Shown here: positions 41,920 to 53,477 of the stretch, piece after piece | Numbering within the stretch: the stretch's first letter is position 1 | Layout of the letters: each line of letters begins with the position of its first letter | Assembly (NCBI GenBank): GCA_902786265.1 | Contig: CADACE010000029.1 | Location: 1 to 62,360 of the forward strand | From: an uncultured Chloroflexota bacterium | GTDB lineage: Bacteria; Chloroflexota; Anaerolineae; Anaerolineales; Anaerolineaceae | Direction of reading: 5' to 3' | DNA: 62,360 bases | Position numbers and translations under genes: made by a program | The notes under the pieces: generated by a model | Database searches by the model: none | What the model saw: the letters and a program-made list of their open reading frames with translations, nothing else | Told to the model about the DNA's origin: nothing

Positions 41920-44301
41920 TCAAAGCCACGGAGAAAGGTCATATTTCAGCCGTTCATATGAAAGCGGGTTGATCAAATTGAACCAGTTCCCTTCACCGGT
42001 GACAGCGAGTACAGCGAAATAAGTCAGGCCAATGACCATGGAGATCAGGATCACCGCCTGAAACGGTTTCATCAGGGCAGTGTTCTCACATGCTTCATAA
42101 ATACAAAATAGAATAATAACAGCAGCCAAAGCGATAAGGAAAAGATAATCTGTCAGATACCTGTTGAATATGGCGTAATCCGAGGCTGTTATGCAGATCC
42201 CGGCTGCGGAAATGAGGCAGGAAACACAAAAAGCTGTCAAACCCCTGCCGTGCCCGGACAGCCGCTTCCGGAAAAAGGGGAGAAAGAAGAGAAAACCCGT
42301 CAGCGGGTAAGCGAAAACGCCCAGTACCGTATCCGAATTCAGGATCACCCCGTTATAGGGCAGGTCCGGCTTTTTCAAATGAACAAAGGGAAAATTCATA
42401 TCCGCGGAGGGGAAAGTGAAAAGGCTGCTGAGAATACTCAGGATCCTTCCGGAAAAGCCCAGCAGAGGCAATCCGGTCGCCCGGTTTTCTGTCGTCAGCT
42501 GATATGTGATCCCGAATTCAAAAGGATCACCGAAACGTTCATAATTGTATTTCATCAGCGCGAGTCCTGCCAGTGTATACGGGACCAGAAAAGCCATAAT
42601 ATGAAAAGCTTTCCGCGATGCCGGTTCTTCGGATGCTTTCAAATCACAGAAAGCAGCAGTAAACACCACGATCGAAATGAACAGCATCGTCGGACGGCAG
42701 CCGACAGCCAGAGCGGAACAGGCCCCGGAAAGGAAAAAACAAAGCGGTCTCAGCTTTCCCTTACCGGAGGCAAACAATATAAAGAAGATGCCCCAGACTG
42801 CAAAGCAAATTCCCGAAGTGACAGCCAGTTCATAAACCAGCGTCCGCCGCAGGCACCAGGTGAGATTCAGGGCAGTCAGAAGCAAAAGCATTCCCGCCCA
42901 ATATGTCCCAAAGGAAATTTTCGGAAAATATCGGGAAACGATCTGAGAATAAACCCCATACAAACCGATCACAAACAGGCAGCAGAATCCGAGGATCGGA
43001 TAATCCAGATCCAAATCGTCTCCGGTCAGCAGCTTATAAGGCATCAGGACAGTCACTGCCGGAACCACGCCAAAATACACATAGTATTTTCCTTCGTAAT
43101 AAGCAGTATCCCAAAGGTAGTCATAGTCTCCCTTTTTCTCCCGCTGACGCAGATCATATACATCATCAATTTGTTCCAGGTTATGATGCGGAATATCCAG
43201 CAGCGCGTACCGGGGAACCATCAGCGCGTCCACCAGCTTGGTATATTGCTGATAGTTTTCATTCAGAACCGCTTTTTGTTCCGTGACGGATAATTCAGAG
43301 CCGGTATATGAGCTGAAAACGGTCCAGGCGAAAGCAATACCGACGCCAAGAAGCAGTCCCGTTACAGCGGCTGTCTGGTACAGATCATGGAAATTCAGCG
43401 GAACCTGCCACAACGGAGAACCGGGGAAAAGGGCTGAAAGGAAGAATAAGATCAAAAAGCAAATACCAAAGCGGACCGGCCTGATTTCCAGCGGAACGAT
43501 CCGGTTTACGGCAATGAGCGGCAGCGATATCCCGTAGGCACTGCCGTCATGCTCTTTCGCATCAGGCAGGCGAAGCATCATGGAATAGGTAACACCCACC
43601 GTATGCAGCGGAATGGAAAAAGAGCGCGGGACACCCTGAATGAACTCATGCTCGGGGATCCATTCGTACTCCCAATGCGCCCTGTCATTGAACCCAAGCT
43701 GTACGCGCGTTTTCGGGCTTCCGTCATCAAACTCATAGGTGATATTCCGGACTTTGCGGTACCCTGTATATATTTCCAGATCCCGTTCGGAGGTCCAGTA
43801 ATAGGGATGAAACTTCCGGCTGGCGCGGTTGAAATAGAAACCGTGGGGCAAAACCCTCTCCGGTATAAATTCAAACTGCTCCGTTCCCGCCCCGATCAGC
43901 TCAAAATGCCGGTAATTAAAATACCCGATTTCCAGGATCACCGCTCCGCAAAAAGCGATCAGAAATGATTGAAAAAGCCGGCGGGAGACTGTATTCCGCA
44001 GCTTTTTCCGTTCCGCCGCCATGAGGATCAAAGCATATACCGTGCCTCCGCAAAAGCAGGCAGCACCGAAGACTTTCACCGTAGCTCTTCCCGGAGAATG
44101 TGTATGATAGTAAAAAGTCGGGGAACCTGCCCGGATCACACAATCCGCCAAAACAGAAAAGACAAGGCAGACACAAATGCCGCATAGTATAAGGCACAGA
44201 TCAGTGCTTTTGCCCCGATTGCTTTCAAGGAAATGCTGCGTGGATAATACAGCAATTGATGATGTGATCAGCGCGAAGAGCGCTAATAAAACGATCTGCA
44301 T
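41920..44301 (-). CDS. Large polytopic membrane protein, probable GT-C type glycosyltransferase
   Basis: 793 residues. An N-terminal pair of hydrophobic segments precedes an extracytoplasmic beta-rich domain (about 140-265). About ten further membrane helices follow, with a central loop containing DYDYLWDTAYYEGKYYVYFG. The motif YYxGKYYxYFGVVP is familiar from membrane proteins of polysaccharide clusters that look like GT-C enzymes. I do not recognise a named family. It lies 13 bp downstream of the acyltransferase gene, at the 3' end of the wec operon. Confidence 0.65.
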   Translation of the reverse strand: MQIVLLALFALITSSIAVLSTQHFLESNRGKSTDLCLILCGICVCLVFSVLADCVIRAGSPTFYYHTHSPGRATVKVFGAACFCGGTVYALILMAAERKKLRNTVSRRLFQSFLIAFCGAVILEIGYFNYRHFELIGAGTEQFEFIPERVLPHGFYFNRASRKFHPYYWTSERDLEIYTGYRKVRNITYEFDDGSPKTRVQLGFNDRAHWEYEWIPEHEFIQGVPRSFSIPLHTVGVTYSMMLRLPDAKEHDGSAYGISLPLIAVNRIVPLEIRPVRFGICFLILFFLSALFPGSPLWQVPLNFHDLYQTAAVTGLLLGVGIAFAWTVFSSYTGSELSVTEQKAVLNENYQQYTKLVDALMVPRYALLDIPHHNLEQIDDVYDLRQREKKGDYDYLWDTAYYEGKYYVYFGVVPAVTVLMPYKLLTGDDLDLDYPILGFCCLFVIGLYGVYSQIVSRYFPKISFGTYWAGMLLLLTALNLTWCLRRTLVYELAVTSGICFAVWGIFFILFASGKGKLRPLCFFLSGACSALAVGCRPTMLFISIVVFTAAFCDLKASEEPASRKAFHIMAFLVPYTLAGLALMKYNYERFGDPFEFGITYQLTTENRATGLPLLGFSGRILSILSSLFTFPSADMNFPFVHLKKPDLPYNGVILNSDTVLGVFAYPLTGFLFFLPFFRKRLSGHGRGLTAFCVSCLISAAGICITASDYAIFNRYLTDYLFLIALAAVIILFCIYEACENTALMKPFQAVILISMVIGLTYFAVLAVTGEGNWFNLINPLSYERLKYDLSPWL

Positions 44302-44314
44302 CCTCTGCTGTCCT

Positions 44315-45370
44315 TCACAAAATGCGGTTGAGCAGCGGGATCCGTTCGAGAACCATACCGATGAGCGAAGAAAGGCAGAACACCAGCAGAGCCATCAAAG
44401 GCACGGAGAACAGGACATTATAGTTTGTCGTGTACAAATGCAGATAGATTTGCAGCCGCTGGATCACAAACATGTGGATCAGATAAACAAAAAGCGTACT
44501 CGCCGAAATCCGTATAATCCACTTTTCCGCCTGTGCTGAAAGCTTCGGAGAAGAAAATCTTTTGCGGAATATCAAAAACAGGCAGCAGGCCTCAATGCCT
44601 ACCGGTATGGCAAAACTTCCGTAAAGGGCCTGTGTCGGCCAGTTATCGATCACCGCGATCAGCTGGTTCAGGCCGGCACCCAGCAGCAGCGTGATGACAT
44701 AAACGATCCATAAAGTTCTTTGGGAAAAACGCTGTTCCGCTTTCGGTTGGGAAAGAAAATACCCAAGCATAAAATACGCGGAATACCCTACCAGATCCAT
44801 GCCTTCAAATAAAATGATCTGCTCATGCAGCCATGGCGGGGTGTTGGGCATTTCAAAAACAGTATTGCGCAGCAGGCCGAAAATGAAAAACAGCACAAGG
44901 AAATAACGGAACAGCTTCCCGTCCATGGCCCGCACCAGGACCCAGAGCAAAGGCGCAATGGCATACAGGCAGAGCAGCGTGCGCAGGTACCAGAGATGAT
45001 ACTGCGGGTTCGGTCCGAAAGCGGCATCCCAAACCAGCTGCGGATCAGCGATGGCTTTCTGTATTCCGGTGTTGGCCGCGGCATAAAACACCACCCAGAC
45101 CAAATAAATCACCGCCAGATGCAGGATGCTGTTCAGCCAAAGGCGTTTAATGTCGATTTTTTCTTTCCGCAGGAAAAGAGAACCGCTGATCATAATAAAA
45201 ATCGGCAGGGATGGCCGTCCGAGCGTATCATAAAAATTCAGGACAGTCCATGTATACGTCCGGGGAGAGATATCATACCAGCCATACATTGCCGTATGGA
45301 CCAAAATTACAAGATAACAGGAGATAATCCGTAAAAAATCAAGAGACCACTCGCGTTGTTTGGCTGCCAT
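44315..45370 (-). CDS. Acyltransferase family 3 membrane protein (OafA/WecH-like)
   Basis: About 351 residues with ten membrane helices. The N-terminal SLDFLRIISCYLVILVH carries the conserved Arg and His of acyltransferase-3 enzymes, and FLRKEKIDIKRLW after helix 2 is also typical. These proteins O-acetylate sugars of surface polymers. The start at 45370 (ATG GCAGCC) is 4 bp after the NUDIX stop; a TTG at 45403 gives a longer version that would overlap that gene. Confidence 0.88.
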   Translation of the reverse strand: MAAKQREWSLDFLRIISCYLVILVHTAMYGWYDISPRTYTWTVLNFYDTLGRPSLPIFIMISGSLFLRKEKIDIKRLWLNSILHLAVIYLVWVVFYAAANTGIQKAIADPQLVWDAAFGPNPQYHLWYLRTLLCLYAIAPLLWVLVRAMDGKLFRYFLVLFFIFGLLRNTVFEMPNTPPWLHEQIILFEGMDLVGYSAYFMLGYFLSQPKAEQRFSQRTLWIVYVITLLLGAGLNQLIAVIDNWPTQALYGSFAIPVGIEACCLFLIFRKRFSSPKLSAQAEKWIIRISASTLFVYLIHMFVIQRLQIYLHLYTTNYNVLFSVPLMALLVFCLSSLIGMVLERIPLLNRIL

Positions 45371-45374
45371 AAAA

Positions 45375-45845
45375 TCAATTTTCCGTTCTTCCGAATTTTT
45401 CAAGATAAAGCTTCATCACCTGCCGGATCGGAGGCGAGATCATTTCGAGGTGGATCTCTTCAGGTGAAAAGAAGCGTACTTCTTCCATCTCCGACTCCTG
45501 GCGGGTGATGGTCCCATGGTATTTCCGGCAGAGATAAATGATTTCAACATTCGAAACTTCATCGCCGTTTGGATAAATATAATGCGCTTCCGGACCGGAA
45601 TTGATATAGAAGAGGGAAATCTCGTCGGCAATCAGGCCCATCTCTTCAAAAAGCTCCCGCTTTGCAGCGTCTTCCACTTTTTCATCAAGCTCGACCGACC
45701 CGCCGGAATATCCCCACAGATGGTTATCGGTTCGTTTGCCAAGCAGGACCTCTCCCTTATCATTCACGCAAATGATACTGGCGGCACATTGCATGAGGAT
45801 TCGATGTCCGACAATTTTCCGAAGATCCATAATATAATTGCTCAT
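45375..45845 (-). CDS. NUDIX hydrolase
   Basis: About 156 residues with a complete NUDIX box: G-SVELD-E-KVEDAAK-RELFEEMG (GX5EX7REUXEEXG), which binds Mg2+ for pyrophosphate cleavage. The start is taken at 45845 (AAGGA upstream); a GTG at 45872 overlapping the upstream glycosyltransferase is an alternative. A place inside a polysaccharide operon suggests a nucleotide-sugar as substrate, but the sequence alone does not show it. Confidence 0.9.
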   Translation of the reverse strand: MSNYIMDLRKIVGHRILMQCAASIICVNDKGEVLLGKRTDNHLWGYSGGSVELDEKVEDAAKRELFEEMGLIADEISLFYINSGPEAHYIYPNGDEVSNVEIIYLCRKYHGTITRQESEMEEVRFFSPEEIHLEMISPPIRQVMKLYLEKFGRTEN

Positions 45846-45868
45846 AGCATCCTTATCCCAAAACCCGA

Positions 45869-46990
45869 TCACAATGATAACAGAAAGTCTTCGGCAGCTT
45901 TGAGAGCGCTTTCTTTTTCAAAGGTTTTTCCGCGCTCTTCTGCCCGTTCGGTGTAAAATCCGCAGAAAGCCGCGTCCTTCATAAAGCGGGAAACCGCGGC
46001 ATAAAGCGTCTCATCATCATTTGGCGTCACAACTCCATATTCATTCCCGAGGCCCAGGATCTCCTTCATCCCGCCAACGTCCACAGTACAAACAGGCGTC
46101 CCGCACAAAAGTGATTCTACCGCGGCCGTGGAAAAACCTTCCCGTTCACTTGCGCACACATAAAGCATGCAGCGGGAAAGGACAGCATAGGGATTATCCA
46201 GGTACCCAGTGAATGTAACTGAATCGGAGATCTCCAATTCAGCAGCTTTCTGCTCCAGTTCCTTCCGCTGCGGACCGTCGCCGATCAGGTAAAAGTGGGC
46301 AGGGAGCCCTTCTTCACGGAGTTTTTTCTGAATTTCCAGCATACGGGTCCAGCCTTTCAGAGGGACCAGTTTCCCGACGCCGCACCAGTCAGACCGGCCG
46401 GGATCCATTTCAAAGCCTTCCGGTTCACACCTGGCAAGAGCGCGGACTCGTTCGCTGTCATAGATATTATATAAGACCTCGCTCCGCTTTTTCGGTGAAA
46501 AGTATCGGATGAAAGCCTGCTGAACATCTCCGGAGACAAACACCAGCGCGTCTGCCCGGCCATAACAGCTTTCAGCCTCACCGCGGCTGCGGAAGCCCTC
46601 GGTAAATTTTGCTTCACTGAGGATCGGTGTATGGATCCAGCTGACCACTTTTGTGGCATTTCCGGATACGGGACAGCCGCCAGCGACCCGGGCACAGGGA
46701 CCTTCCAGGAAGGAAACCACGATATCGAAATCCTCCGGGATAATTTTCCGGTACAGCTGCTGAGGCGTCCAAAGCTTCATCCAATGGGAATTCGCCGGTA
46801 CATTCCGGGAGACCCAGGCTGAATAACGGACATCCGGAGAAAGCGCCTGACGGTTCGGGCCCCAGTCAAACAAAGTCCGGAGTGAAACATCAAATTTCTC
46901 TTTATCCAGTCCGTTAGCCAGGTTCACCAGCACTTTTTCGGCACCGCCGGGGCCAAGATCGTGGATCAGGAACAAAATCCGTTTTTTCAA
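45869..46990 (-). CDS. Family 4 glycosyltransferase
   Basis: 373 residues of GT-B fold. IHDLGPGGAEKVLVNLANGL is the N-terminal acceptor-side motif, and the C-terminal donor site reads VGKLVPLKGWTRMLEI, LIGDGPQRKELEQKA and SEREGFSTAAVESLLCGTPV, with the EX7E pair. It would add a sugar from a nucleotide donor to a lipid-linked glycan in the cytoplasm. It overlaps the GT2 gene upstream by 4 bp. Confidence 0.93.
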   Translation of the reverse strand: MKKRILFLIHDLGPGGAEKVLVNLANGLDKEKFDVSLRTLFDWGPNRQALSPDVRYSAWVSRNVPANSHWMKLWTPQQLYRKIIPEDFDIVVSFLEGPCARVAGGCPVSGNATKVVSWIHTPILSEAKFTEGFRSRGEAESCYGRADALVFVSGDVQQAFIRYFSPKKRSEVLYNIYDSERVRALARCEPEGFEMDPGRSDWCGVGKLVPLKGWTRMLEIQKKLREEGLPAHFYLIGDGPQRKELEQKAAELEISDSVTFTGYLDNPYAVLSRCMLYVCASEREGFSTAAVESLLCGTPVCTVDVGGMKEILGLGNEYGVVTPNDDETLYAAVSRFMKDAAFCGFYTERAEERGKTFEKESALKAAEDFLLSL

Positions 46991-47808
46991 TCTGTCCCCC
47001 GTTTGAGCTTTTGACGATGCAAAAAGGCGCCGGCATTTCCCGGCAGCAGACCGAGCAGCAAAGGACGAAGAGCATATATGGCTTTCCAGACGGGAAGGTT
47101 CAGCAATTTCACAGCTTTCAGACGGACCCGGGCTTCATTCACACGGAATTTCCACTTCCGCCGCGCAGCGGCATTCCGGTCATCCCGCATCTGGTACAGC
47201 GGTTCGTGGATGTTTCCTCCGCGATATCCCGCGGCGTACATCCGCACCCAGAGGTCATAATCCTCCACACGGGCATACTCCTCCGCTTCGGAATAACCGC
47301 CGACATTCAGCAGCGCTTCTTTCCGAACCATGCACCCGGCATGACAAAAAGGCGTTCCATGGACCAGATCCTCCGGCCGGGGCTCCGTCGGATAAGCACG
47401 CAGTCCCCATACACCGTCCGCGTCAAAACACTGCATATCCGTGCTGACAACACTCTTTCCCGGATTTTCTGAAAAATAACGCAGTTCTTTTTCAAAGCGG
47501 TCAGGGGAACATCGGTCATCCCCGTCCATGCGGGCAATAAAAGTTCCTGCCGCCTTATCCAGACAGCGGTTCAGGGAAACACTCAGTCCGCGGTTGCGGT
47601 CATTCGAGAGAAAAATTATTTTATCCGGACAGCGCTCCTGCCATCTTCGGATGACATCCGCGGTATGGTCGGTTGATCCGTCATCACAGAGAATACATTC
47701 CCAACGGTTTTCTGTCTGGGCTTCCAGACAGGACAGGCTTTCATCCAGCGTGTCTTCGCAATTGAGAACGCCCATCAGCACGCTGATGACAGGGGCTGTT
47801 TTTTCCAT
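46987..47808 (-). CDS. Family 2 glycosyltransferase
   Basis: 273 residues. The GT-A domain starts VISVLMGVLNCEDTLDESL, with LCDDGSTDHTADVI, the metal site ARMDGDDRCSPDRFEKEL and the acceptor region CHAGCMVRKEALLNVGGYSE. It has no membrane helix, so it is a cytoplasmic enzyme extending a surface polysaccharide unit. It lies 12 bp after wecB and overlaps the GT4 gene. Confidence 0.93.
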   Translation of the reverse strand: MEKTAPVISVLMGVLNCEDTLDESLSCLEAQTENRWECILCDDGSTDHTADVIRRWQERCPDKIIFLSNDRNRGLSVSLNRCLDKAAGTFIARMDGDDRCSPDRFEKELRYFSENPGKSVVSTDMQCFDADGVWGLRAYPTEPRPEDLVHGTPFCHAGCMVRKEALLNVGGYSEAEEYARVEDYDLWVRMYAAGYRGGNIHEPLYQMRDDRNAAARRKWKFRVNEARVRLKAVKLLNLPVWKAIYALRPLLLGLLPGNAGAFLHRQKLKRGTD

Positions 47809-47820
47809 TTGATCACTCTG

Positions 47821-48921
47821 TTACAACTCAGCGTCACGCAGGATCTGAACGATGCGCTCAGAAGCGTGCCCGTCACCGAAGGGGTTGGCAGCCTTGCTCA
47901 TCGCGTCATACGCGGCCTGATCTGTCAGCAGGGTCCGGCAGGCCTGATAGATGACTTCTTCATCAGTCCCCACCAGCTTCAGGGTTCCCGCGGCGACGCC
48001 CTCCGGACGTTCCGTGGTATCACGCATCACCAGCACCGGTTTCCCGAGCGAAGGAGCTTCTTCCTGGATCCCGCCGCTGTCGGTCAGGACCAGTGTCGAA
48101 CGGGCAATAAAGTTATGGAAATCCAGCACATCCAGCGGCTCGATCAAACGGATACGGTCACAGCTTCGCAGCTCTTCATCAGCGACCTCACGGACCGCGG
48201 GATTCATGTGGATCGGATATATGACCTTCGTATCCGGGAAATCCTCAACAATGCGGCGGATGGCGCGGAACATGCGGTGCAGCGGCGCGCCCAGATTTTC
48301 CCGCCGGTGAGCCGTCATCAGCAGCAGACGGGAATCAGCCGCCCATTCGAGCTCCGGATGGGTGTAATTCTCACGGATCGTGGTCTTCAGTGCGTCGATC
48401 ACGGTGTTGCCGGTCACAAAAATCTTAGCCGGATCGCAGCCCTCAGCCAGCAGATGATCCCGTGCCGTCGTGGTCGGGGCAAAGTTGAAACGAGTCACAA
48501 TGCTCACCGCGCGGCGGTTGAACTCTTCCGGGAAAGGAGCATAGATGTCATAAGTCCGCAGTCCCGCTTCTACATGTCCCACGGGGATCTGCAGATAAAA
48601 GCAGGCCAAAGCGGAAACAAAGGTCGTTGAGGTATCTCCGTGAACCAGGACCACATCCGGTTTTTCTTCCTCGAGAACCACCTTGATGCGCGTCAGGATC
48701 GTGGTTGTAATGTCAAACAGTGTCTGACGTTCATGCATTACGGCAAGGTCATGGTCCGCTTTCACACCGAACGCGTCCAATACCTGGTCCAGCATCTGAC
48801 GATGCTGCCCGGTCACGCAGACCTTCGTCTCAATATCCGGACATTTTTTCAGTTCAAGGACAACCGGACACATTTTGATCGCTTCAGGGCGCGTCCCGAA
48901 AATTACAAGTACTTTTTTCAT
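47821..48921 (-). CDS. wecB: UDP-N-acetylglucosamine 2-epimerase (non-hydrolysing)
   Basis: 366 residues. FGTRPEAIKMCPVVLEL, VHGDTSTTFVSALACFY, GHVEAGLRTYD, TAHRRENLG and LTDSGGIQEEAPSLGKPVLVMR are the canonical motifs of WecB/MnaA. It converts UDP-GlcNAc to UDP-ManNAc, the substrate of the neighbouring WecC. It overlaps wecC by 4 bp, so both products are made together. Confidence 0.96.
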   Translation of the reverse strand: MKKVLVIFGTRPEAIKMCPVVLELKKCPDIETKVCVTGQHRQMLDQVLDAFGVKADHDLAVMHERQTLFDITTTILTRIKVVLEEEKPDVVLVHGDTSTTFVSALACFYLQIPVGHVEAGLRTYDIYAPFPEEFNRRAVSIVTRFNFAPTTTARDHLLAEGCDPAKIFVTGNTVIDALKTTIRENYTHPELEWAADSRLLLMTAHRRENLGAPLHRMFRAIRRIVEDFPDTKVIYPIHMNPAVREVADEELRSCDRIRLIEPLDVLDFHNFIARSTLVLTDSGGIQEEAPSLGKPVLVMRDTTERPEGVAAGTLKLVGTDEEVIYQACRTLLTDQAAYDAMSKAANPFGDGHASERIVQILRDAEL

Positions 48922-50126
48922 AATTTATAGATCCCTTCGAGTGAAAAGACATTCCTGGTATCAAGAACTGTTTTTTCGGAAAGAAGCTCAGGCCGGTTCG
49001 TTATTTCACTGTGTCCCACCATGAGCACAAAAAGATCGGTTTTTGACAAAAATTCATGTAAATCATGGACCTGGTTCGGTACCATATCCTTATTGACAAA
49101 CGGATCATAAACGACCGGTGCGGAATCCAAATGCTTTTGTTCCAGCAGCTCCAGCAGCTGAAGCGTCGGGCTTTCCCTCGTGTCGTCCACGTTCTCTTTG
49201 TATGTCAGCCCGTAGAGTCCTACACGGGAAAAGGAACTGATCTGTTTTTCCGCCATGATCTCACAGATGCGGTTATACACATACTCCGGCATGCTGTCGT
49301 TCACGTTGCGCGCGGAATGGATCAGCGGGGTAAGGTTCGGAAAATCCCCGACGAGAAACCACGGATCCACCGAGATACAGTGACCGCCCACGCCCGGCCC
49401 CGGGTTCAGGATATTGACCCGCGGGTGACGGTTTGCTATGCGAATTACTTCGTAAACATCCATCCCGGCTTCATGGCAGATTTTTGCCAGCTCGTTGGCA
49501 AAAGCGATATTGATATCACGGTAGGTATTCTCCACCACCTTGCTCATCTCAGCGGTCCGGATATCGGTCAGTACAATTTCCGCCTCACAGAAGGAGGCAT
49601 ACAGTGATCGGACCGTTTCAGCGGTTTCCTTATCATCCGCGCCGATGGTCCGCGGATTATGCACCAGTTCGTGCAGCATATTTCCGGGAATGATGCGTTC
49701 CGGCGCATGAGCCAGGCGGATTTTCTTTCCGCCGATCAGCGGACGCACACAGTGGTCGATCGTCCCGGGAGAAATGGTCGATTCCACAACAAGGATCGCG
49801 CCGTCATCACAGATCTCGAGCACACTTTTGCAGGCGGCAACGACATATTTCGGGTCAATTTTGCGGGATTTCTTCAGATAAGGCGTCGGAACAGAAACAA
49901 TATAAATATCAGCTTTCTGGTATTCAGTTGAAAAACGGATGCCTGCCTTGACCGCGGCAGAAAACAACTCCGAGAGGCCTTTTTCCTCAAAGACCTTACC
50001 GTTTTTCTGCAATTCGTCCACAAGATTTTTGTTGTAGTCCGTACCGACAACATTCACCCCGTGAGACGCCATCATCAGGGCTGTCGGAAGCCCGATATAT
50101 CCCATTCCGATTACATTTACTCTCAT
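48918..50126 (-). CDS. wecC: UDP-N-acetyl-D-mannosaminuronate dehydrogenase
   Basis: 402 residues of the UDP-glucose/GDP-mannose dehydrogenase family. The NAD-binding N-terminus is VNVIGMGYIGLPTALMMASHG, and the middle domain has MSKVVENTYRDINIAFANELA. The active-site Cys is in GPGVGGHCISVDPWF, and the C-terminal UDP domain has GLTYKENVDDTRESPTLQLL. GIGLPT with wecB next door points to UDP-ManNAc oxidation to UDP-ManNAcA. The ATG at 50126 is chosen for its GGGAGAA ribosome-binding site; the frame is open to 50174. It is the first gene of the polysaccharide operon. Confidence 0.94.
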   Translation of the reverse strand: MRVNVIGMGYIGLPTALMMASHGVNVVGTDYNKNLVDELQKNGKVFEEKGLSELFSAAVKAGIRFSTEYQKADIYIVSVPTPYLKKSRKIDPKYVVAACKSVLEICDDGAILVVESTISPGTIDHCVRPLIGGKKIRLAHAPERIIPGNMLHELVHNPRTIGADDKETAETVRSLYASFCEAEIVLTDIRTAEMSKVVENTYRDINIAFANELAKICHEAGMDVYEVIRIANRHPRVNILNPGPGVGGHCISVDPWFLVGDFPNLTPLIHSARNVNDSMPEYVYNRICEIMAEKQISSFSRVGLYGLTYKENVDDTRESPTLQLLELLEQKHLDSAPVVYDPFVNKDMVPNQVHDLHEFLSKTDLFVLMVGHSEITNRPELLSEKTVLDTRNVFSLEGIYKL

Positions 50127-51952
<1,826 letters not shown>

Positions 51953-52020
51953 GATTCAGGAAAAGTTGAAAGAACCTAAATGGATAAATTCAAAAATAAT
52001 AAGGGAGGAAGGGGAGAATA

Positions 52021-53463
52021 ATGATGGAAACATCCTATGATGTTATCGTAATCGGCGGCGGAGTTGTCGGCTGTGCCGTTGCCCGTGAACTTTCCGCGTA
52101 CGATCTGAAGATCGCCCTGCTGGAAAAGGCCACGGATATCTGCGCCGGACAGAGCAGAGCCAACACCGCGATCATTCACGGCGGCTACGATGCCAAACCG
52201 GGAACGCTGAAGGCTTATTACAACGTGAAGGGGAACGGCATGTTCGATGAGATCTGCGGGGAGCTGGACGTTCCGCATGAGTGGAACACATCCCTGGTCG
52301 TTTCTTTCGGACCGGATGAGGACCCGCAGATCGATGAACTGTATGAGCGCGGTTTGAAAAACGGCGTCCCCGGGCTGGAGATCATTGATCATGACGAGAT
52401 CATGCGCAGGGAACCGAATATCAATCCGGAGGCACACCGCGCGCTGTTAGTGAACAACGGCGGCATCGTCTGCCCTTATGAACTGACCACCGCCTACGCG
52501 GAGAACGCGTCTATCAACGGCGTCACATTCTTCCGTTCCACTCCCGTCACCAACATTTTCAAAGAAAACGGCAGCTGGATCGTGGAAACACCGTCGGCCC
52601 GTTTTTCCGCCAAAGCTGTCGTGAACTGCGCGGGGATCTTCAGTGACGAGATCCACAACATGGTTTCCGCGGATAAACTCGAGATCCAGGCCAGAAAAGG
52701 CGAATATTATCTCGTAGACAAAAAATACGCGTCCACCTTCCATGCCGCCATATTCCAGGTACCTTCTGCCATGGGCAAAGGGATCCTTGTGGCAAGGACA
52801 GTTGACGGAACCGTCCTTCTCGGCCCGACCGCCGAAGATATCGACGACAAAACCGAAAAGCGCACCACAGCGGAAGGGCTCGCGAAAGCACTGGCAGGAG
52901 CGCGCCGAACCTGGCCGAATCTCCCGGGCAGGGCTTTCATCACCGAATTCACCGGTCTCCGCGCGCACTGCACCCGCAACGAATTCATCATCGGGGAAGC
53001 AGCCGATGCCCCTCTGTTCTTTGACGCCGCAGGCGTTGAATCGCCGGGGCTGACCTCCGCTCCCGCGATCGGGAAGGACCTTGCGAAAATGGTCTCCGAA
53101 GCGCTTCACGCCGCTCCGAACGCGAAATTCAACCCGATCCGCAAAGGGATCCCGAAATTCCGTGAACTCTCCAATGAAAGACGGGCGGAACTGATCGCAC
53201 AGAATCCGGATTTTTCCAAAGTGATCTGCCGCTGCGAAACGGTCACCGAAGCTGAGATCCGGGAAGCCATCCGGCGTCCGGTCGGTGCTGTGAATGTTGA
53301 CGGGATCAAGATCCGGACCCGTGCGGGGATGGGCCGCTGCCAGGCAGGATTCTGCACACCGCGTACGCTTGAAATTCTTTCCGAAGAACTCGGTGTTCCG
53401 TTGGAAACGCTGCTGAAATCAGAACCGGGTTCCCGTTATGTCTACGGAAAAATCTTTGATTGA
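52021..53463 (+). CDS. FAD-dependent glycerol-3-phosphate dehydrogenase, GlpA-like with C-terminal BFD iron-sulfur domain
   Basis: 480 residues. The N-terminal FAD-binding motif is VIVIGGGVVGCAVARELS; a DAO-type oxidase domain fills 1-370. The C-terminal BFD-like [2Fe-2S] domain has CRCETVTEAEIREAI and GMGRCQAGFCTPR, giving the four Cys ligands. The ribosome-binding site GGGAGGAAGGGGAG is strong. Homology to GlpA of the anaerobic GlpABC enzyme and the glpK neighbour support oxidation of glycerol 3-phosphate to dihydroxyacetone phosphate. Confidence 0.92.
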   Translation: MMETSYDVIVIGGGVVGCAVARELSAYDLKIALLEKATDICAGQSRANTAIIHGGYDAKPGTLKAYYNVKGNGMFDEICGELDVPHEWNTSLVVSFGPDEDPQIDELYERGLKNGVPGLEIIDHDEIMRREPNINPEAHRALLVNNGGIVCPYELTTAYAENASINGVTFFRSTPVTNIFKENGSWIVETPSARFSAKAVVNCAGIFSDEIHNMVSADKLEIQARKGEYYLVDKKYASTFHAAIFQVPSAMGKGILVARTVDGTVLLGPTAEDIDDKTEKRTTAEGLAKALAGARRTWPNLPGRAFITEFTGLRAHCTRNEFIIGEAADAPLFFDAAGVESPGLTSAPAIGKDLAKMVSEALHAAPNAKFNPIRKGIPKFRELSNERRAELIAQNPDFSKVICRCETVTEAEIREAIRRPVGAVNVDGIKIRTRAGMGRCQAGFCTPRTLEILSEELGVPLETLLKSEPGSRYVYGKIFD

Positions 53464-53477
53464 AAGGGGAACGGATC

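Noticed and set aside
42250..43293. 347-codon + strand frame within the 793-residue membrane protein gene
   Set aside because: Composition is rich in Gln, Arg and His, typical of the complement of hydrophobic codons; no homology or start signal.
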